Assembly: GCA_903929135.1 (NCBI GenBank)
Contig: CAIYTH010000004.1
Location: 1-56,967 of the forward strand
From: an uncultured Chlorobiales bacterium
GTDB lineage: Bacteria > Bacteroidota > Chlorobiia > Chlorobiales > Chlorobiaceae
Length of the DNA stretch: 56,967 bases
Reading direction: 5' to 3'
The position numbers and the translations under genes were made by a program. The notes beneath the pieces were generated by a model. That model made no database searches. It was not told the origin of the DNA and worked only from the letters and a program-made list of their open reading frames with translations. Of the stretch, positions 16,012 to 24,843 are shown in pieces (the stretch's first letter is position 1; every line of letters begins with the position of its first letter).

Positions 16012-16431
16012 GTTTTTGTCCTGTGTTTGTCAATCGGTTCAGATGTACTGCTCCCATGGAGATCAATTCGATCTGTTCGAAAGGCATCCATGTTCGGATG
16101 CCCGGTCGCAGCATGGTGTCGCGGTGTTCGAGAAGCCCCCCGTGTGGCTAGGGCGCCGTCGGCTGCTATTACTGATACGGTACAACTGGCCTTGGCGGCT
16201 GTTCAGGTGGTTGAGATGAGCCCGGGCCTGGAAGAAGGTTGGTCGGAGATATCCTGCCTGATCCCCGATTGGACAGGTGTTCAATGAAATATAGATAATA
16301 TTTCAAAACTTCATTCCTCCGGTCTCTGTATGATAAAGAGCGGGTTACCGGTTTTGAACGTTATCTGTATTCGGCGGAGCCAAGAGAATTCATGCCTGTC
16401 GCTGAGCGGGGCAGGCATGACTGGTGCTTTT
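16012..16431. other. Non-coding gap with inverted repeats
   Basis: A 420-base region with no convincing gene. It contains a hairpin GGCATCC/GGATGCC (16083-16102), an AT-rich perfect palindrome TGAAATAT-AGATA-ATATTTCA (16285-16305), and a stem CATGCCTG/CAGGCATG (16391-16419) just after the rlmI-like stop. The last probably marks the end of that transcript. The palindrome may be a protein-binding site. Confidence 0.5.
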
Positions 16432-17616
16432 TCAGAAGCTTGTAACGTAGAAGCAGGCGAACTTGAGGTAACCGGTTTCGGGCATCGACAGCAGCATCGG
16501 GTGGTCCGGCGGCTGGGCGTTGCGGCAGATGAGCCGGAGGTGTTTGCCGGCCTGCATGGCGCCGAGGTGCACTGCGGCGAGGAAGTCCTCTTCGGAGACA
16601 TGGTGAGAGCACGATGCGGTCGCGAGAAACCCTTCGTCCCTGACGAGCTGCAGGCCGAGCCGGTTGAGCTTGGCGTATGCCTTGAGTGCCGTGGGTACCG
16701 TTTTTCTGCTCTTGGTGAAACTCGGCGGGTCGAGGACAACGAGGTCGAAGGATCGCTCCTCCTGTTTGAACCTTGAGAGCGCTTCGAAGGCGTCGGAGGC
16801 GACGATGGAGAAATCCTTCATGCCGTTCATGCGGGCGTTCTGCTCAGCCCGCTGCAGGGCTTCCTGGGAGATGTCGACCATCGTGGTCGAACGGGCTCCT
16901 GCGTGCATGGAGTTGAGCGCGAATCCGCCGTCGTTGGTGTAGATGTCGAGCACGTCTGCCCCGGCCGAGTATTTCCTGACCATCCGGCGGTTTTCACGCT
17001 GATCAAGAAAAAACCCTGTTTTCTGGCCTTCGAGGATGTTCACCCGGTATCTGATTCCGTCGTCGACGATCACCTGATGCACGTCATCCGGTCCGCCCAG
17101 GATCATCTCCTTGTAGAGGGAGAGACCCTCAAGCTCACGAATGGGGGATTCGTTACGCAGCACGATGGCTTTCGGATCGAAGATCTCCTTGAGCACTTCG
17201 GTGATGAGCGGCAGGTGGAGGTCCATACCGGCGGAGAAGGACTGCAGCACCAGAGCCCGGTCGAAGCGATCGATCACCAGTCCCGGCAGTCCATCGGATT
17301 CTCCGTGCACGAGCCTCAAGGCGTTGGTCTCAGCCGCAGGGTAGATCTTTTCGCGCAGCTTGAGGGCCTCGAGGATCTTTTTGCGGAAGAATTCGCGGTC
17401 TGGCTGCTCTTCGCTCCTGGTCAGGAGTCGGAAAGCGATGAGCGACTGGGGGTTGAAAAAGCCTGTACCCATGAGCCGGCCGTCGTGGGTGAAGAGCTGC
17501 ACGGTCTCGCCTGCGGCTATATCGCGAGGGACTTCCCGGAGCTCGTTGCTGAAGACCCACAGATGGCCGCTGAGCAGCCTCCGGTGTTCCTTTGGTTTGA
17601 GGTACAGAGCGTGCAT
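16432..17616 (-). CDS. RlmI-like class I rRNA large-subunit methyltransferase
   Basis: A 394-residue enzyme. The N-terminal PUA RNA-binding domain (1-85: [20 protein letters not shown]) is followed by an S-adenosylmethionine Rossmann domain with [20 protein letters not shown] and the catalytic-side [10 protein letters not shown]. The order and length match RlmI (YccW), which methylates C5 of a 23S rRNA cytidine. The motif-I sequence reads YTNDGG rather than the more usual FxYTGG. Close paralogues exist, so the exact target base is not certain. Confidence 0.85.
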   Translation of the reverse strand: MHALYLKPKEHRRLLSGHLWVFSNELREVPRDIAAGETVQLFTHDGRLMGTGFFNPQSLIAFRLLTRSEEQPDREFFRKKILEALKLREKIYPAAETNALRLVHGESDGLPGLVIDRFDRALVLQSFSAGMDLHLPLITEVLKEIFDPKAIVLRNESPIRELEGLSLYKEMILGGPDDVHQVIVDDGIRYRVNILEGQKTGFFLDQRENRRMVRKYSAGADVLDIYTNDGGFALNSMHAGARSTTMVDISQEALQRAEQNARMNGMKDFSIVASDAFEALSRFKQEERSFDLVVLDPPSFTKSRKTVPTALKAYAKLNRLGLQLVRDEGFLATASCSHHVSEEDFLAAVHLGAMQAGKHLRLICRNAQPPDHPMLLSMPETGYLKFACFYVTSF

Positions 17617-17789
17617 GGATGTGAAACTCCCGGATTCGTGTTTTGATGGCGGCGCGATTTGGTGTAAAATAACATTTCAGCGTTGCCTTTCAGTTGCAAT
17701 CAACCCATTCGGCAAAAAGATTGAATGACGGAAGCCTTTTCGGCATCAGATGGCGACAGACTCGATGATGAACGGCTAAGGAGATGATG

Positions 17790-18644
17790 ATGAGAACGAT
17801 AAGACGGTTGTGTTGCATGCTGGCGCTCGTCGCAGTTGCCGGATGCTCCGGAATGGAGAGTGTTACCCGGGGGCCGGAACTGCCCGGGGAAAAGGTTTTG
17901 CTCACGGCCGAGCTGAAGCAGCTCTACCGTGATGTGGCGGCCGGTTCGGGCATGGTGAACTCGATTGACGGATATGCGGACCTGTTCATGAAGACCCCGA
18001 AGCGCAAGGCGAAAGCATATTGCACGGTGCAGCTCAGGAAGTCGCATGACGCGCGGCTCATCGTGACCGCAGGTCTTCTCGGCTGGCCTGTCGCGGATAT
18101 GCTGATCAGGCCGGATTCGCTCTTTGTGCATGATATGCTGAACAACAGGATGCTTGTCGGCAGAAATAACCCCGCGAACCTTGAAAAGATACTCGGGGTT
18201 CAGGCCGGGTTCGGGCAGTTGACAGAGACGCTCTTCGGGATTCCCGGGATGCCGGAACCCGAAAGCGCCATCGAATCGGTCCGGCAGGGATCCGGCAAGG
18301 TCAGCTTTACGGTCAGGGCAGTCGGTGGCCGGAAGCTGCTTGTGGTCGATGCGGCCTCGAAAGCGCTTGAAGGGATGACGCTGTTCGATTCGTCCGGCAG
18401 GAAGAGTGTCGAATTCCGGTTTCTCGATTTCCAGATGCAACCGTCCGGCACTGGCCAGGTTCGCGTGCCGAAGGAGATCGATATGGATCTGTTCAAGCCT
18501 GACGAAGTTGACAGTTCCCACAGCCTCAGGGTGGTCTATGACGAACGGGTCATCAACCCGGAAAGCCTTAAAATCAGCTTCAGGAGGCCGTCAAAGGCCC
18601 GTGTGGTGAATCTGGATGAGGTTGAGCGCATGCCGTGGCTTTGA
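17790..18644 (+). CDS. DUF4292-like outer-membrane lipoprotein
   Basis: A lipoprotein of about 284 residues with signal and lipobox (LVAVAGCSG). The body is mostly beta-strand (TPKRKAKAYCTVQLRKSH, later VEFRFLDFQM), like the LolA/LolB-type fold of DUF4292. Such proteins bind lipid or lipoprotein acyl chains. Three consecutive ATGs occur; AAGGAG (17778-17783) abuts the first, so the third ATG at 17790, at normal spacing, is the likely start. A bidirectional terminator follows. Confidence 0.75.
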   Translation: MRTIRRLCCMLALVAVAGCSGMESVTRGPELPGEKVLLTAELKQLYRDVAAGSGMVNSIDGYADLFMKTPKRKAKAYCTVQLRKSHDARLIVTAGLLGWPVADMLIRPDSLFVHDMLNNRMLVGRNNPANLEKILGVQAGFGQLTETLFGIPGMPEPESAIESVRQGSGKVSFTVRAVGGRKLLVVDAASKALEGMTLFDSSGRKSVEFRFLDFQMQPSGTGQVRVPKEIDMDLFKPDEVDSSHSLRVVYDERVINPESLKISFRRPSKARVVNLDEVERMPWL

Positions 18645-18735
18645 GACGCGAGACGGGTCGGGAGGGGGACGCGTGAAGACGGACTGTGGAGTGTAACGAC
18701 TTTCATGTCCCGCGTCACGTGTCTCCTGTTACGCA

Positions 18736-18758
18736 AAAGGCCCCGGATCGGGGCCTTT
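18736..18758. terminator. Bidirectional intrinsic terminator
   Basis: AAAGGCCCCG-GAT-CGGGGCCTTT gives a perfect ten-base stem. It lies between the rightward lipoprotein gene and the leftward sod gene and has short A/T runs at both sides, so it can stop both transcripts. Confidence 0.85.
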
Positions 18759-18782
18759 CGACATGTCAGTTGGCGGCAAGGA

Positions 18783-19385
18783 TCATTTCGCGGCGAGGTA
18801 GTTGTCGGTGGCGAACTTCCAGTTCAGGAGGTGGTCGATGACCGCGGCGACGTGGTCCGGACGCCTGTTCTGGTAATCGAGATAGTAGGCGTGCTCCCAG
18901 ACATCGATGCAGAGCAGGGGGGTCTGGCCGCTGGTAAGAGGGGTCTGTGCGTTGCCGGTCTTGACGACCTTCAGGGTGCCATTGTCGAGAACGAGCCAGG
19001 CCCAGCCGCTGCCGAACTGCGTTGCAGCAGCGTTCTTCAGTTCATCCTTGAACTTGTCGAAGCTGCCGAAATCGGCGTCGATCTTCGCAGCCAGTTCACC
19101 GGTCGGCGTGCCGCCGCCATTCGGTGTGAGGCAGTTCCAGTAGAAGGAGTGGTTCAGTGCCTGCGCTGCATTGTTGAATACGCCGACCTTGGCTGCGTCG
19201 GCTGCGGTAGCGAGGATGACCTCCTCGATCGGCTTGGCGTCGAAAGGGGTGCCTTCGACGAGGCCGTTATAGTTCTTGATGTACGTGGCGTGGTGTTTGC
19301 CGTAGTGGAACCCGATGGTATTGGCAGAAATGTAAGGCTCGAGCGAGTTGTCGGCGTAAGGGAGAGCTGGTTGCTGGTATGCCAT
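18783..19385 (-). CDS. sodB: Superoxide dismutase, iron type
   Basis: A 200-residue Fe/Mn-family SOD. Metal ligands are visible in order: His in TIGFHYGKHHATY, His in QALNHSFYWN, and Asp and His in DVWEHAYYLDYQ. The AAQALNHSFYW block and the ATQFGSGWAWL region are those of Fe-type SODs. It detoxifies superoxide in the cytoplasm, a normal defence in a strict anaerobe briefly exposed to oxygen. Single-gene unit with its own terminator at 18736-18758. Confidence 0.93.
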   Translation of the reverse strand: MAYQQPALPYADNSLEPYISANTIGFHYGKHHATYIKNYNGLVEGTPFDAKPIEEVILATAADAAKVGVFNNAAQALNHSFYWNCLTPNGGGTPTGELAAKIDADFGSFDKFKDELKNAAATQFGSGWAWLVLDNGTLKVVKTGNAQTPLTSGQTPLLCIDVWEHAYYLDYQNRRPDHVAAVIDHLLNWKFATDNYLAAK

Positions 19386-19525
19386 GTGAAGTATTGATTT
19401 AAAGGTTGAAACCGATTACTGGGAAGAGTCTGTTTTCAACTTACCATTTTCCGTTTAAGTTTCAGGATGTGAAAAATAATGCAACATATTCGTAATACTT
19501 GAGTTCCATCATCAAAAGAGCAACC

Positions 19526-19864
19526 ATGGGGATTTCCGGGATCGTGAAGCGCATCTTCTTTTTTCTCGCCTGCACAGGCGTGCTGGCCGGCTGCGGCCTG
19601 CAGACCGGCCCGAGGCTCGACGCCACGGACATGAAGTTCGCCGAGTTCTATAGCGACTATCTTGTGCAATCGGGCACGATCGCCACCGACAGCACGGCGC
19701 CAGGAGAGCCGGCCTTGACCTCGCGTGAACTGGACACCCTCTTTTCACGCCACAAGATCGACCAGAAAACCTTCGACGCGAGGCTCGCCAGGTATTCAAA
19801 GGATCCGACGCTCTGGCGTGAGGTGCTGTTGCAGGTCAGGAAGAACCTTCGCAGGAACCCCTAG
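19526..19864 (+). CDS. Small lipoprotein (DUF4296-like)
   Basis: About 112 residues with a lipobox LAGCG near residue 24. The mature part is short and helical (KFAEFYSDYLVQSG, later LFSRHKIDQKTFDARLARYS and WREVLLQVRKNL). This resembles DUF4296-type lipoproteins of Bacteroidota and Chlorobiota. The frame begins at a TTG (19499), but the ATG at 19526 gives a normal signal peptide. It ends five bases before coaE. Confidence 0.65.
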   Translation: MGISGIVKRIFFFLACTGVLAGCGLQTGPRLDATDMKFAEFYSDYLVQSGTIATDSTAPGEPALTSRELDTLFSRHKIDQKTFDARLARYSKDPTLWREVLLQVRKNLRRNP

Positions 19865-19869
19865 CGTCC

Positions 19870-20529
19870 ATGTGCAGGAAACCTTTACTTGTCGGCGTGA
19901 CCGGCGGAATAGGGAGCGGCAAGAGCACGGTCTGCAAGATCCTCGCAGATCTTGGCTGCGAACTGTTCGAGGCGGATCGCGTCGCCCGTGACCTTCAGGT
20001 GGTCGACCCGGAAGTCATTCGCGGCATCGGAGAGCTTTTCGGAAGCGGCGTCTACTCAAGGGATCCCGACGGAGGGTTGTCGATCGATCGGAAGGCGATC
20101 GCTGCCGCCGTCTTTTCAGACAGGGAGAAGCTGGACGCCCTGAACGCGCTCATCCATCCGAAAGTGTTCGAGGCGTTTGACCGGGAAGTCGAACGGTGTC
20201 GGCGGGAGGGGCGGAAGATACTCTGCAAGGAGGCTGCGATAATGTTCGAGTCGGGACGTGCAGGTGATCTTGACCGTATCGTCGTGGTCGCAGCTGACCG
20301 CGGGCTTCGGGTCGATCGTGCCGTTTTGCGTGGGCTGGGGAGCAGGGAGGATGTGATGCGGCGCATGCAGGCCCAGTGGCCACAGGAAAGGCTGATCGAA
20401 CTGGCGGATTACGTGATCTGGAACAACGGTTCGGTCGATGAGCTCAGAAGTCTTACCGGGGAGGTGTTCAGGAGCCTCATGGCCGACGCGGATTCAGGAG
20501 GCGATGGCTGCCGCCAGGATCGGGAATGA
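19870..20529 (+). CDS. coaE: Dephospho-CoA kinase CoaE
   Basis: Phosphorylates the 3'-hydroxyl of dephospho-CoA in the final step of coenzyme A synthesis. The 219-residue protein has the P-loop GGIGSGKST (12-20), the substrate-binding FEADRVARDLQ block and a lid region with RMQAQWPQERL. Its last 36 bases overlap the end of the convergent esterase gene. It follows the small lipoprotein closely and may be co-transcribed. Confidence 0.93.
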   Translation: MCRKPLLVGVTGGIGSGKSTVCKILADLGCELFEADRVARDLQVVDPEVIRGIGELFGSGVYSRDPDGGLSIDRKAIAAAVFSDREKLDALNALIHPKVFEAFDREVERCRREGRKILCKEAAIMFESGRAGDLDRIVVVAADRGLRVDRAVLRGLGSREDVMRRMQAQWPQERLIELADYVIWNNGSVDELRSLTGEVFRSLMADADSGGDGCRQDRE

Positions 20530-21519
20530 GACCCGGTAGCGATAGGAGGTGTCGGTGTGCGAGTCGGGGAACTCCTCGTACCTGTGGCTGATGCCCGAGG
20601 AGAGAGCCAGATCCGAGAACTTCCGGTGTCCGAACTGCAGGTTGTACTCGTCCTGTGAACCGCAGTCGAGGTAGAGCTTCGAGAGCGATCCAAGGGCTTC
20701 GAGGTAGCGAGCCTGTCCGATCATGACCAACGGGTCGAATTCGAGCCAGCGATCCCATACCCCCGGCACCAGTTCACAGGTCCTCGGGTTGAACGGAAGG
20801 GTCATGTTCTCGGGGACAGGCCTCGAAATATCGGGTGAGTAGGCAGCGGCCATGGCCATGACGTCGAGCATGGCGAATTCTCCCCCTGGCTTCTTGTCGA
20901 GAGATTCCCAGTTGGCGAAGAATGCAGAAATGCTGCCCCCGTATTTTTCGAGCGTTCGGGCTGCTTTGGGGAAATTGGGCCGGTAACAGAGCTCGAATCC
21001 GATGTCCCCGCTGTGGCAGGCTACGGCCGAAAAGAGGTCGGGATGCCTCATGCCGAGCCTGAGCGCGCCGAATCCCCCTGAAGATTTGCCGGCTATTGCC
21101 CGATGGCGCCTATCTGCAAGCGTCATGAACCTGCTGTCGACGAAGGGAACCAGCTCCCCGGTCAGATAGGTCTCATAAAGCCCGGTGGCGGCCGAATCGA
21201 CATACTGCGAACCTCCATAGCGGGTCATGCAGTCAGGCATGACCACGATCGTCTCCGGCATCTCACCTTTGCAGATCATCGCCTCGACCATCTCCGGCAG
21301 GGTTCTCCGCCCGAAGCTGTAGTTCAGGAAGCTTACCCCGGTGGAAGCGAACCCTGCCAGGAGATAGATCACCGGGAAGCGCCTGATGCCGTCATAGGAT
21401 GGCGGCAGGTAGACCGGTACCGTCCTGACGGAGGGATCCTTCAGCGCATTGCCCTCGAGCGTAAGGCCGGGCGCGTTTTCCAGAACGAGGTTCGGGCGCC
21501 GGTTCGATGCGGCGGTCAT
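20494..21519 (-). CDS. Putative esterase (esterase D/PF00756 type)
   Basis: A 341-residue alpha/beta-hydrolase. The nucleophile elbow is AIAGKSSGGFGAL, in the setting typical of the putative-esterase family (FPVIYLLAGF, then ETIVVMPDCMTRYGGSQY). The C-terminal His is in EFPDSHTDTSYR. No signal peptide is seen. Start ATG overlaps the tatC stop by four bases, so both are in one transcript. Substrate unknown; the family includes S-formylglutathione hydrolases and carbohydrate esterases. Confidence 0.8.
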   Translation of the reverse strand: MTAASNRRPNLVLENAPGLTLEGNALKDPSVRTVPVYLPPSYDGIRRFPVIYLLAGFASTGVSFLNYSFGRRTLPEMVEAMICKGEMPETIVVMPDCMTRYGGSQYVDSAATGLYETYLTGELVPFVDSRFMTLADRRHRAIAGKSSGGFGALRLGMRHPDLFSAVACHSGDIGFELCYRPNFPKAARTLEKYGGSISAFFANWESLDKKPGGEFAMLDVMAMAAAYSPDISRPVPENMTLPFNPRTCELVPGVWDRWLEFDPLVMIGQARYLEALGSLSKLYLDCGSQDEYNLQFGHRKFSDLALSSGISHRYEEFPDSHTDTSYRYRVSFPILAAAIAS

Positions 21520-22493
21520 GCGTTCGCCTCGATCTCCTTCCGGTTCCGTTTGCGCTGTACGCCGGCCGATATGAAGATGCTGATCTCATAGAGGATGATC
21601 ATCGGGATAGCGATGACCATCTGCGTGACGAGGTCCGTCGACGGAGTGACGACGGCGGCGATGACCAGCATGGCGACGACCGAGTGCTTGCGATAGAATC
21701 TCATGAATGCCGGCGTCAGGAGCCCGACCTTCGAAAGCACGTAGGAGATGAAGGGGAGCTCGAACACCAGTCCTGCCGTCAGCAGCGTGCCGAGGAAAAA
21801 GCTGACGTAGTCCTGTATGCCTATGTTGTTCTTGATGAGCGGAGATCCGAATCCGGAAAAGAATTTGAGCGATATCGGCAGGAAGACGAAATAGCCGAAG
21901 GCGATGCCGGTGAAAAAGCAGGCCGAGATGAAGAGGGTGACGAACCGGCTTGCCTTGCGTTCCCGTTCATGCAGGCCCGGTTCAATGAATTTCCAGATCT
22001 GCCAGGCAAGCGCGGGAAAGGAGAGAATGAAGGCCGAGAAGATGACGACCTGCAGGTAGAGGGAGATCTGTCCGTAGGGTATGAGGTTCTGCAGCACGAT
22101 GTTCGGGCCGCTCTGTTTCAGTGGGCCGATAAGCACCTGGTTCACCAGGAAATCAGCGTAGACGCCGGAAATGATCGTCGCGATGAAGAAGAAGATGCCG
22201 GCCCTGAAGAGGCGCCAGCGGAACTCGTCGAGGTGCTCGAAGAACGACATGCCGCCTTCGTCCTGCGTATGGGGTTCCTCCTCTTCGTCCTGCCCGGCAG
22301 AAGGTGCGTCAGTTTGCGTCGTGGCGAGCAGCATGGCTTCCGCATCGCCGGATTCAGCCTGGTTTTCGGGTCCGGCACCGGTTTCATGATCCGGTTTCTG
22401 CTGTGCGCTTTCGGGAGTCAGTTCCCGGTCGGCGCCAGTGTCCGGTCCGTTACCGTCCGACGACGGTTTTGTCGATTCGTTTTCGTTGCTCAT
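21516..22493 (-). CDS. tatC: Twin-arginine translocase subunit TatC with acidic N-terminal extension
   Basis: Six-helix core of the Tat system, which exports folded, often cofactor-bearing proteins and binds their twin-Arg signals. The standard TatC begins at MSFFEHLDEFRWRLFR, which is residue 82 here; six membrane segments and the FPALAWQIWKFIEPGL block follow. The first 81 residues are Glu/Asp/Gln/Pro-rich and unusual for the family. The start could be at 22250 (the Met of MSFFEHL), but the long open extension with normal codon use favours the longer form. No tatA or tatB is seen in the window. Confidence 0.9.
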   Translation of the reverse strand: MSNENESTKPSSDGNGPDTGADRELTPESAQQKPDHETGAGPENQAESGDAEAMLLATTQTDAPSAGQDEEEEPHTQDEGGMSFFEHLDEFRWRLFRAGIFFFIATIISGVYADFLVNQVLIGPLKQSGPNIVLQNLIPYGQISLYLQVVIFSAFILSFPALAWQIWKFIEPGLHERERKASRFVTLFISACFFTGIAFGYFVFLPISLKFFSGFGSPLIKNNIGIQDYVSFFLGTLLTAGLVFELPFISYVLSKVGLLTPAFMRFYRKHSVVAMLVIAAVVTPSTDLVTQMVIAIPMIILYEISIFISAGVQRKRNRKEIEANA

Positions 22494-22784
22494 GGAGAAT
22501 TACGGGGCCGTTGCCGTGACGGCAGTCATGGTTTCGGAAAAATTCGGGAGGATATGGGCGGGGAGCCGCAAATTATGCGGAATTAACCCGTAATCCGCTT
22601 TATAGTACTAAAAGAACCGCATAGGGAGCAAATGGTTTTTTGTCCACTGTGCGGTTCTTTCTGCATGCAGGGAACTACAGACGGCGGGTCGTGATTTTTA
22701 TAATCATCTAATTATCGATAACTTCTCACGATTTTGACTGCAAATCGTCCGTTCCCGGCTCAAGCATTTAAGCAACAGGATTCA
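22494..22784. promoter_or_regulatory. Structured intergenic region between tatC and polyprenyl synthase
   Basis: Three hairpins occur in the non-coding gap. CCGCA/TGCGG (22566-22580) overlaps an alternative pairing, GCGGAATTA with TAATCCGC (22577-22598), and a long stem AAAGAACCGCA/TGCGGTTCTTT (22611-22660) has an inner stem and follows TATAGT-like sequence. The mix of alternative stems and a final T-containing hairpin resembles an attenuator or a small RNA with its terminator. I cannot assign a known riboswitch class. Confidence 0.35.
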
Positions 22785-23759
22785 GTGGATATCAAAGAGG
22801 TTACCTCGTCTGTTTCGGAAGAACTGAAAATATTTCAGGAGCGTTACAAGACCGTTCTGCATTCCAGTAACAGCCTGGTTGACAAAGTCACCCGTTATGT
22901 CCTGAAGCAGCAGGGAAAGCAGATCCGCCCCCTGCTCGTGCTCCTTTCCGCGAAAGTGTTCGGCGAGGTGGGGGATTCAGCCTATCGGGGAGCCATCATG
23001 ATCGAACTGCTGCACTCGGCAACCCTCATTCATGACGATGTCGTGGATGGTGCCGAAATGAGGAGGGGCATACCCTCGATCAATGCCCTCTGGAAAAACA
23101 AGATTTCGGTGCTCATCGGTGACTACCTGCTCTCGAAGGGCCTGCTCTACTCGCTTGAAAACAACGATTTTCGATCGCTCCACCTTGTTTCCGAAGCGGT
23201 GAGGCGGATGAGCGAGGGTGAAATCCTGCAGATCCAGAAGACGCGCAGCCTGGATATCACGGAAGAGGACTACGTCAACGTCATTGCCGACAAGACCGGT
23301 TCGCTGATCGCCACATCATGCGCCATCGGGGCGGCCAGCGGGACCTCCTCCGAGGAAGACATTGCCAGCCTGAAGAGTTACGGCGAGTTTCTCGGACTTG
23401 CCTTCCAGATACGCGACGACCTGCTGGACTACACCGGTGACTCGAAAAAGACCGGCAAACAGCTCGGCATCGACATCAAGGACCGCAAGATCACCCTGCC
23501 GCTCATCCATGCCCTCCTCCATTCCGGAAAGGGGGAGCAGAACATGATCAAGTCCATTCTGAAAAGCTCGAAAAAGCGTGCCGTGAAAAGCAGCGAGGTG
23601 ATCGATTTCGTCCGCGAAAAGGGCGGTCTCGATTACGCTGCGGAGGTTGCCGAAGGTTTCGCAACCAAGGCGCTGGACGCCATCGCCCATTTTCCCGAGA
23701 CCGATGCCAAGCATTCGCTGCGGTTGCTGGTCGATTTCGTCATGAAACGACAGCATTGA
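22785..23759 (+). CDS. Long-chain polyprenyl diphosphate synthase
   Basis: Adds isopentenyl units in trans to an allylic starter, probably to make the side chain of menaquinone or chlorobiumquinone. The 324-residue protein has GKQIRPLL, the first Asp-rich motif in HDDVVDGAEMRRG and the second in IRDDLLDYTGD, and KKTGKQLGIDIKDRKITLPL. The residues before the first DDxxD are small (SATLI), a sign of long-chain products. I use the GTG at 22785, preceded by AGGA; a TTG at 22734 is the other option. Confidence 0.9.
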   Translation: MDIKEVTSSVSEELKIFQERYKTVLHSSNSLVDKVTRYVLKQQGKQIRPLLVLLSAKVFGEVGDSAYRGAIMIELLHSATLIHDDVVDGAEMRRGIPSINALWKNKISVLIGDYLLSKGLLYSLENNDFRSLHLVSEAVRRMSEGEILQIQKTRSLDITEEDYVNVIADKTGSLIATSCAIGAASGTSSEEDIASLKSYGEFLGLAFQIRDDLLDYTGDSKKTGKQLGIDIKDRKITLPLIHALLHSGKGEQNMIKSILKSSKKRAVKSSEVIDFVREKGGLDYAAEVAEGFATKALDAIAHFPETDAKHSLRLLVDFVMKRQH

Positions 23760-23796
23760 ACCCACGGAAACCCATGTATTACCTCACCATTCGAGC

Positions 23797-24534
23797 ATGA
23801 AAAAAGTCTGGATACCGGTTCTGCTGCTGTTGAGCGCGTTTCTTGTTTTCGACAGGCTCATGCTTCCGTTCTACACGTCGAGCGGCAGGGAGACCACGGT
23901 GCCCGACGTGAAGAATATGACCTATGCCGATGCGTCGCGTTTGCTGCAGCGCAATGGCCTCGAGGCGAAAAAAAGCTACAACTTCCGATACCTTCCCGAT
24001 GTGGCATCCGATGTCGTGCTCGACCAGGTGCCGGCGGCAAACTCGTCGGTCAAGCCGGGGCGCAATGTCTACCTTGTCCTCAACCGGCAGGAAAAACCGA
24101 GCTATGCCATGCCCGAGCTGACTGGTCGTCCGGAGGGCGAAGCCCGACAGGTGCTGGCCAGGATCGGCATGATCGTCGATGATGTTCAGTTCCGTGCTGT
24201 TGCAACCCAGGATGAGGACGGCAGGGTTCTGAACCAGTCGGTGCCCCCGAACGTGATGGTCAAGACGGGCACGGCAGTTTCGATCATCGTCGGCAAGCTC
24301 GAGGTCGAACCTGAAGGTATGAAGCGGGTCGTCATTCCCGAGGTTCTCGGTATGTCGTTCGATCAGGCGAAGAGTACCCTCATCCAGAGAGGCCTCACGG
24401 TCGGGAAGATCACGTACGAGTATTCGGCCATCCTCGTCCCGAACACGGTCATCAGCCAGAAACCTTCTGCGAACAGCTTCGCGCCTGCAGGCCAGTCCAT
24501 CGAGATGACCGTGGTGACGAGCGAGCGAAAGTAA
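23797..24534 (+). CDS. PASTA domain membrane protein
   Basis: A 245-residue protein with one N-terminal membrane helix (about 4-21) and three extracytoplasmic PASTA domains: VPDVKNMTYADASRLLQRNG, MPELTGRPEGEARQVLARIG and IPEVLGMSFDQAKSTLIQRG start the three units. PASTA modules usually bind peptidoglycan or beta-lactams on Ser/Thr kinases and penicillin-binding proteins. Here neither a kinase nor a transpeptidase domain is attached, so it may be a cell-wall sensor or scaffold. Confidence 0.85.
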   Translation: MKKVWIPVLLLLSAFLVFDRLMLPFYTSSGRETTVPDVKNMTYADASRLLQRNGLEAKKSYNFRYLPDVASDVVLDQVPAANSSVKPGRNVYLVLNRQEKPSYAMPELTGRPEGEARQVLARIGMIVDDVQFRAVATQDEDGRVLNQSVPPNVMVKTGTAVSIIVGKLEVEPEGMKRVVIPEVLGMSFDQAKSTLIQRGLTVGKITYEYSAILVPNTVISQKPSANSFAPAGQSIEMTVVTSERK

Positions 24535-24582
24535 GGCAGGGTCGGGGCGGGTCGGTTGGGAGGGGTGGGAGCCTCCTGCTGC

Positions 24583-24750
24583 TCAGCGGTAGTTCGACTT
24601 GCGGTACTCCTCCCGCATATCCTTGATTCCCGTGGTGCGGTCGTTACCATCGGAGATAAACCCGAAATATTCCAGGATGATCCTCACGACGAGCCAGAGG
24701 CCGGCAATCATGATTCTGATGCTTCCTGCGATCGTACTGATCCACTTCAT
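24583..24750 (-). CDS. Small single-pass membrane protein
   Basis: A 55-residue protein beginning MKWISTIAGSIRIMIAG with one hydrophobic helix and a charged tail (GFISDGNDRTTGIKDMREEY). A longer frame to 24825 would read through the terminator hairpin at 24792-24822, so I place the start at 24750. No known domain. Confidence 0.6.
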   Translation of the reverse strand: MKWISTIAGSIRIMIAGLWLVVRIILEYFGFISDGNDRTTGIKDMREEYRKSNYR

Positions 24751-24791
24751 TTCCGTAAGGCGGTAAGGCGTTGAGCTGAAAGTCTGAATAT

Positions 24792-24822
24792 AAAAAAAGC
24801 CATTCGTCGAATGGCTTTTTTT
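24792..24822. terminator. Strong intrinsic terminator
   Basis: A-run plus GCCATTC, loop GTC, then GAATGGC plus T-run forms a perfect 14-base stem. Read leftward it follows the histone-H1-like gene; on the other strand it can also stop the PASTA transcript. Confidence 0.92.
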
Positions 24823-24843
24823 CATCGGTGGGCGGTGCAGCCG

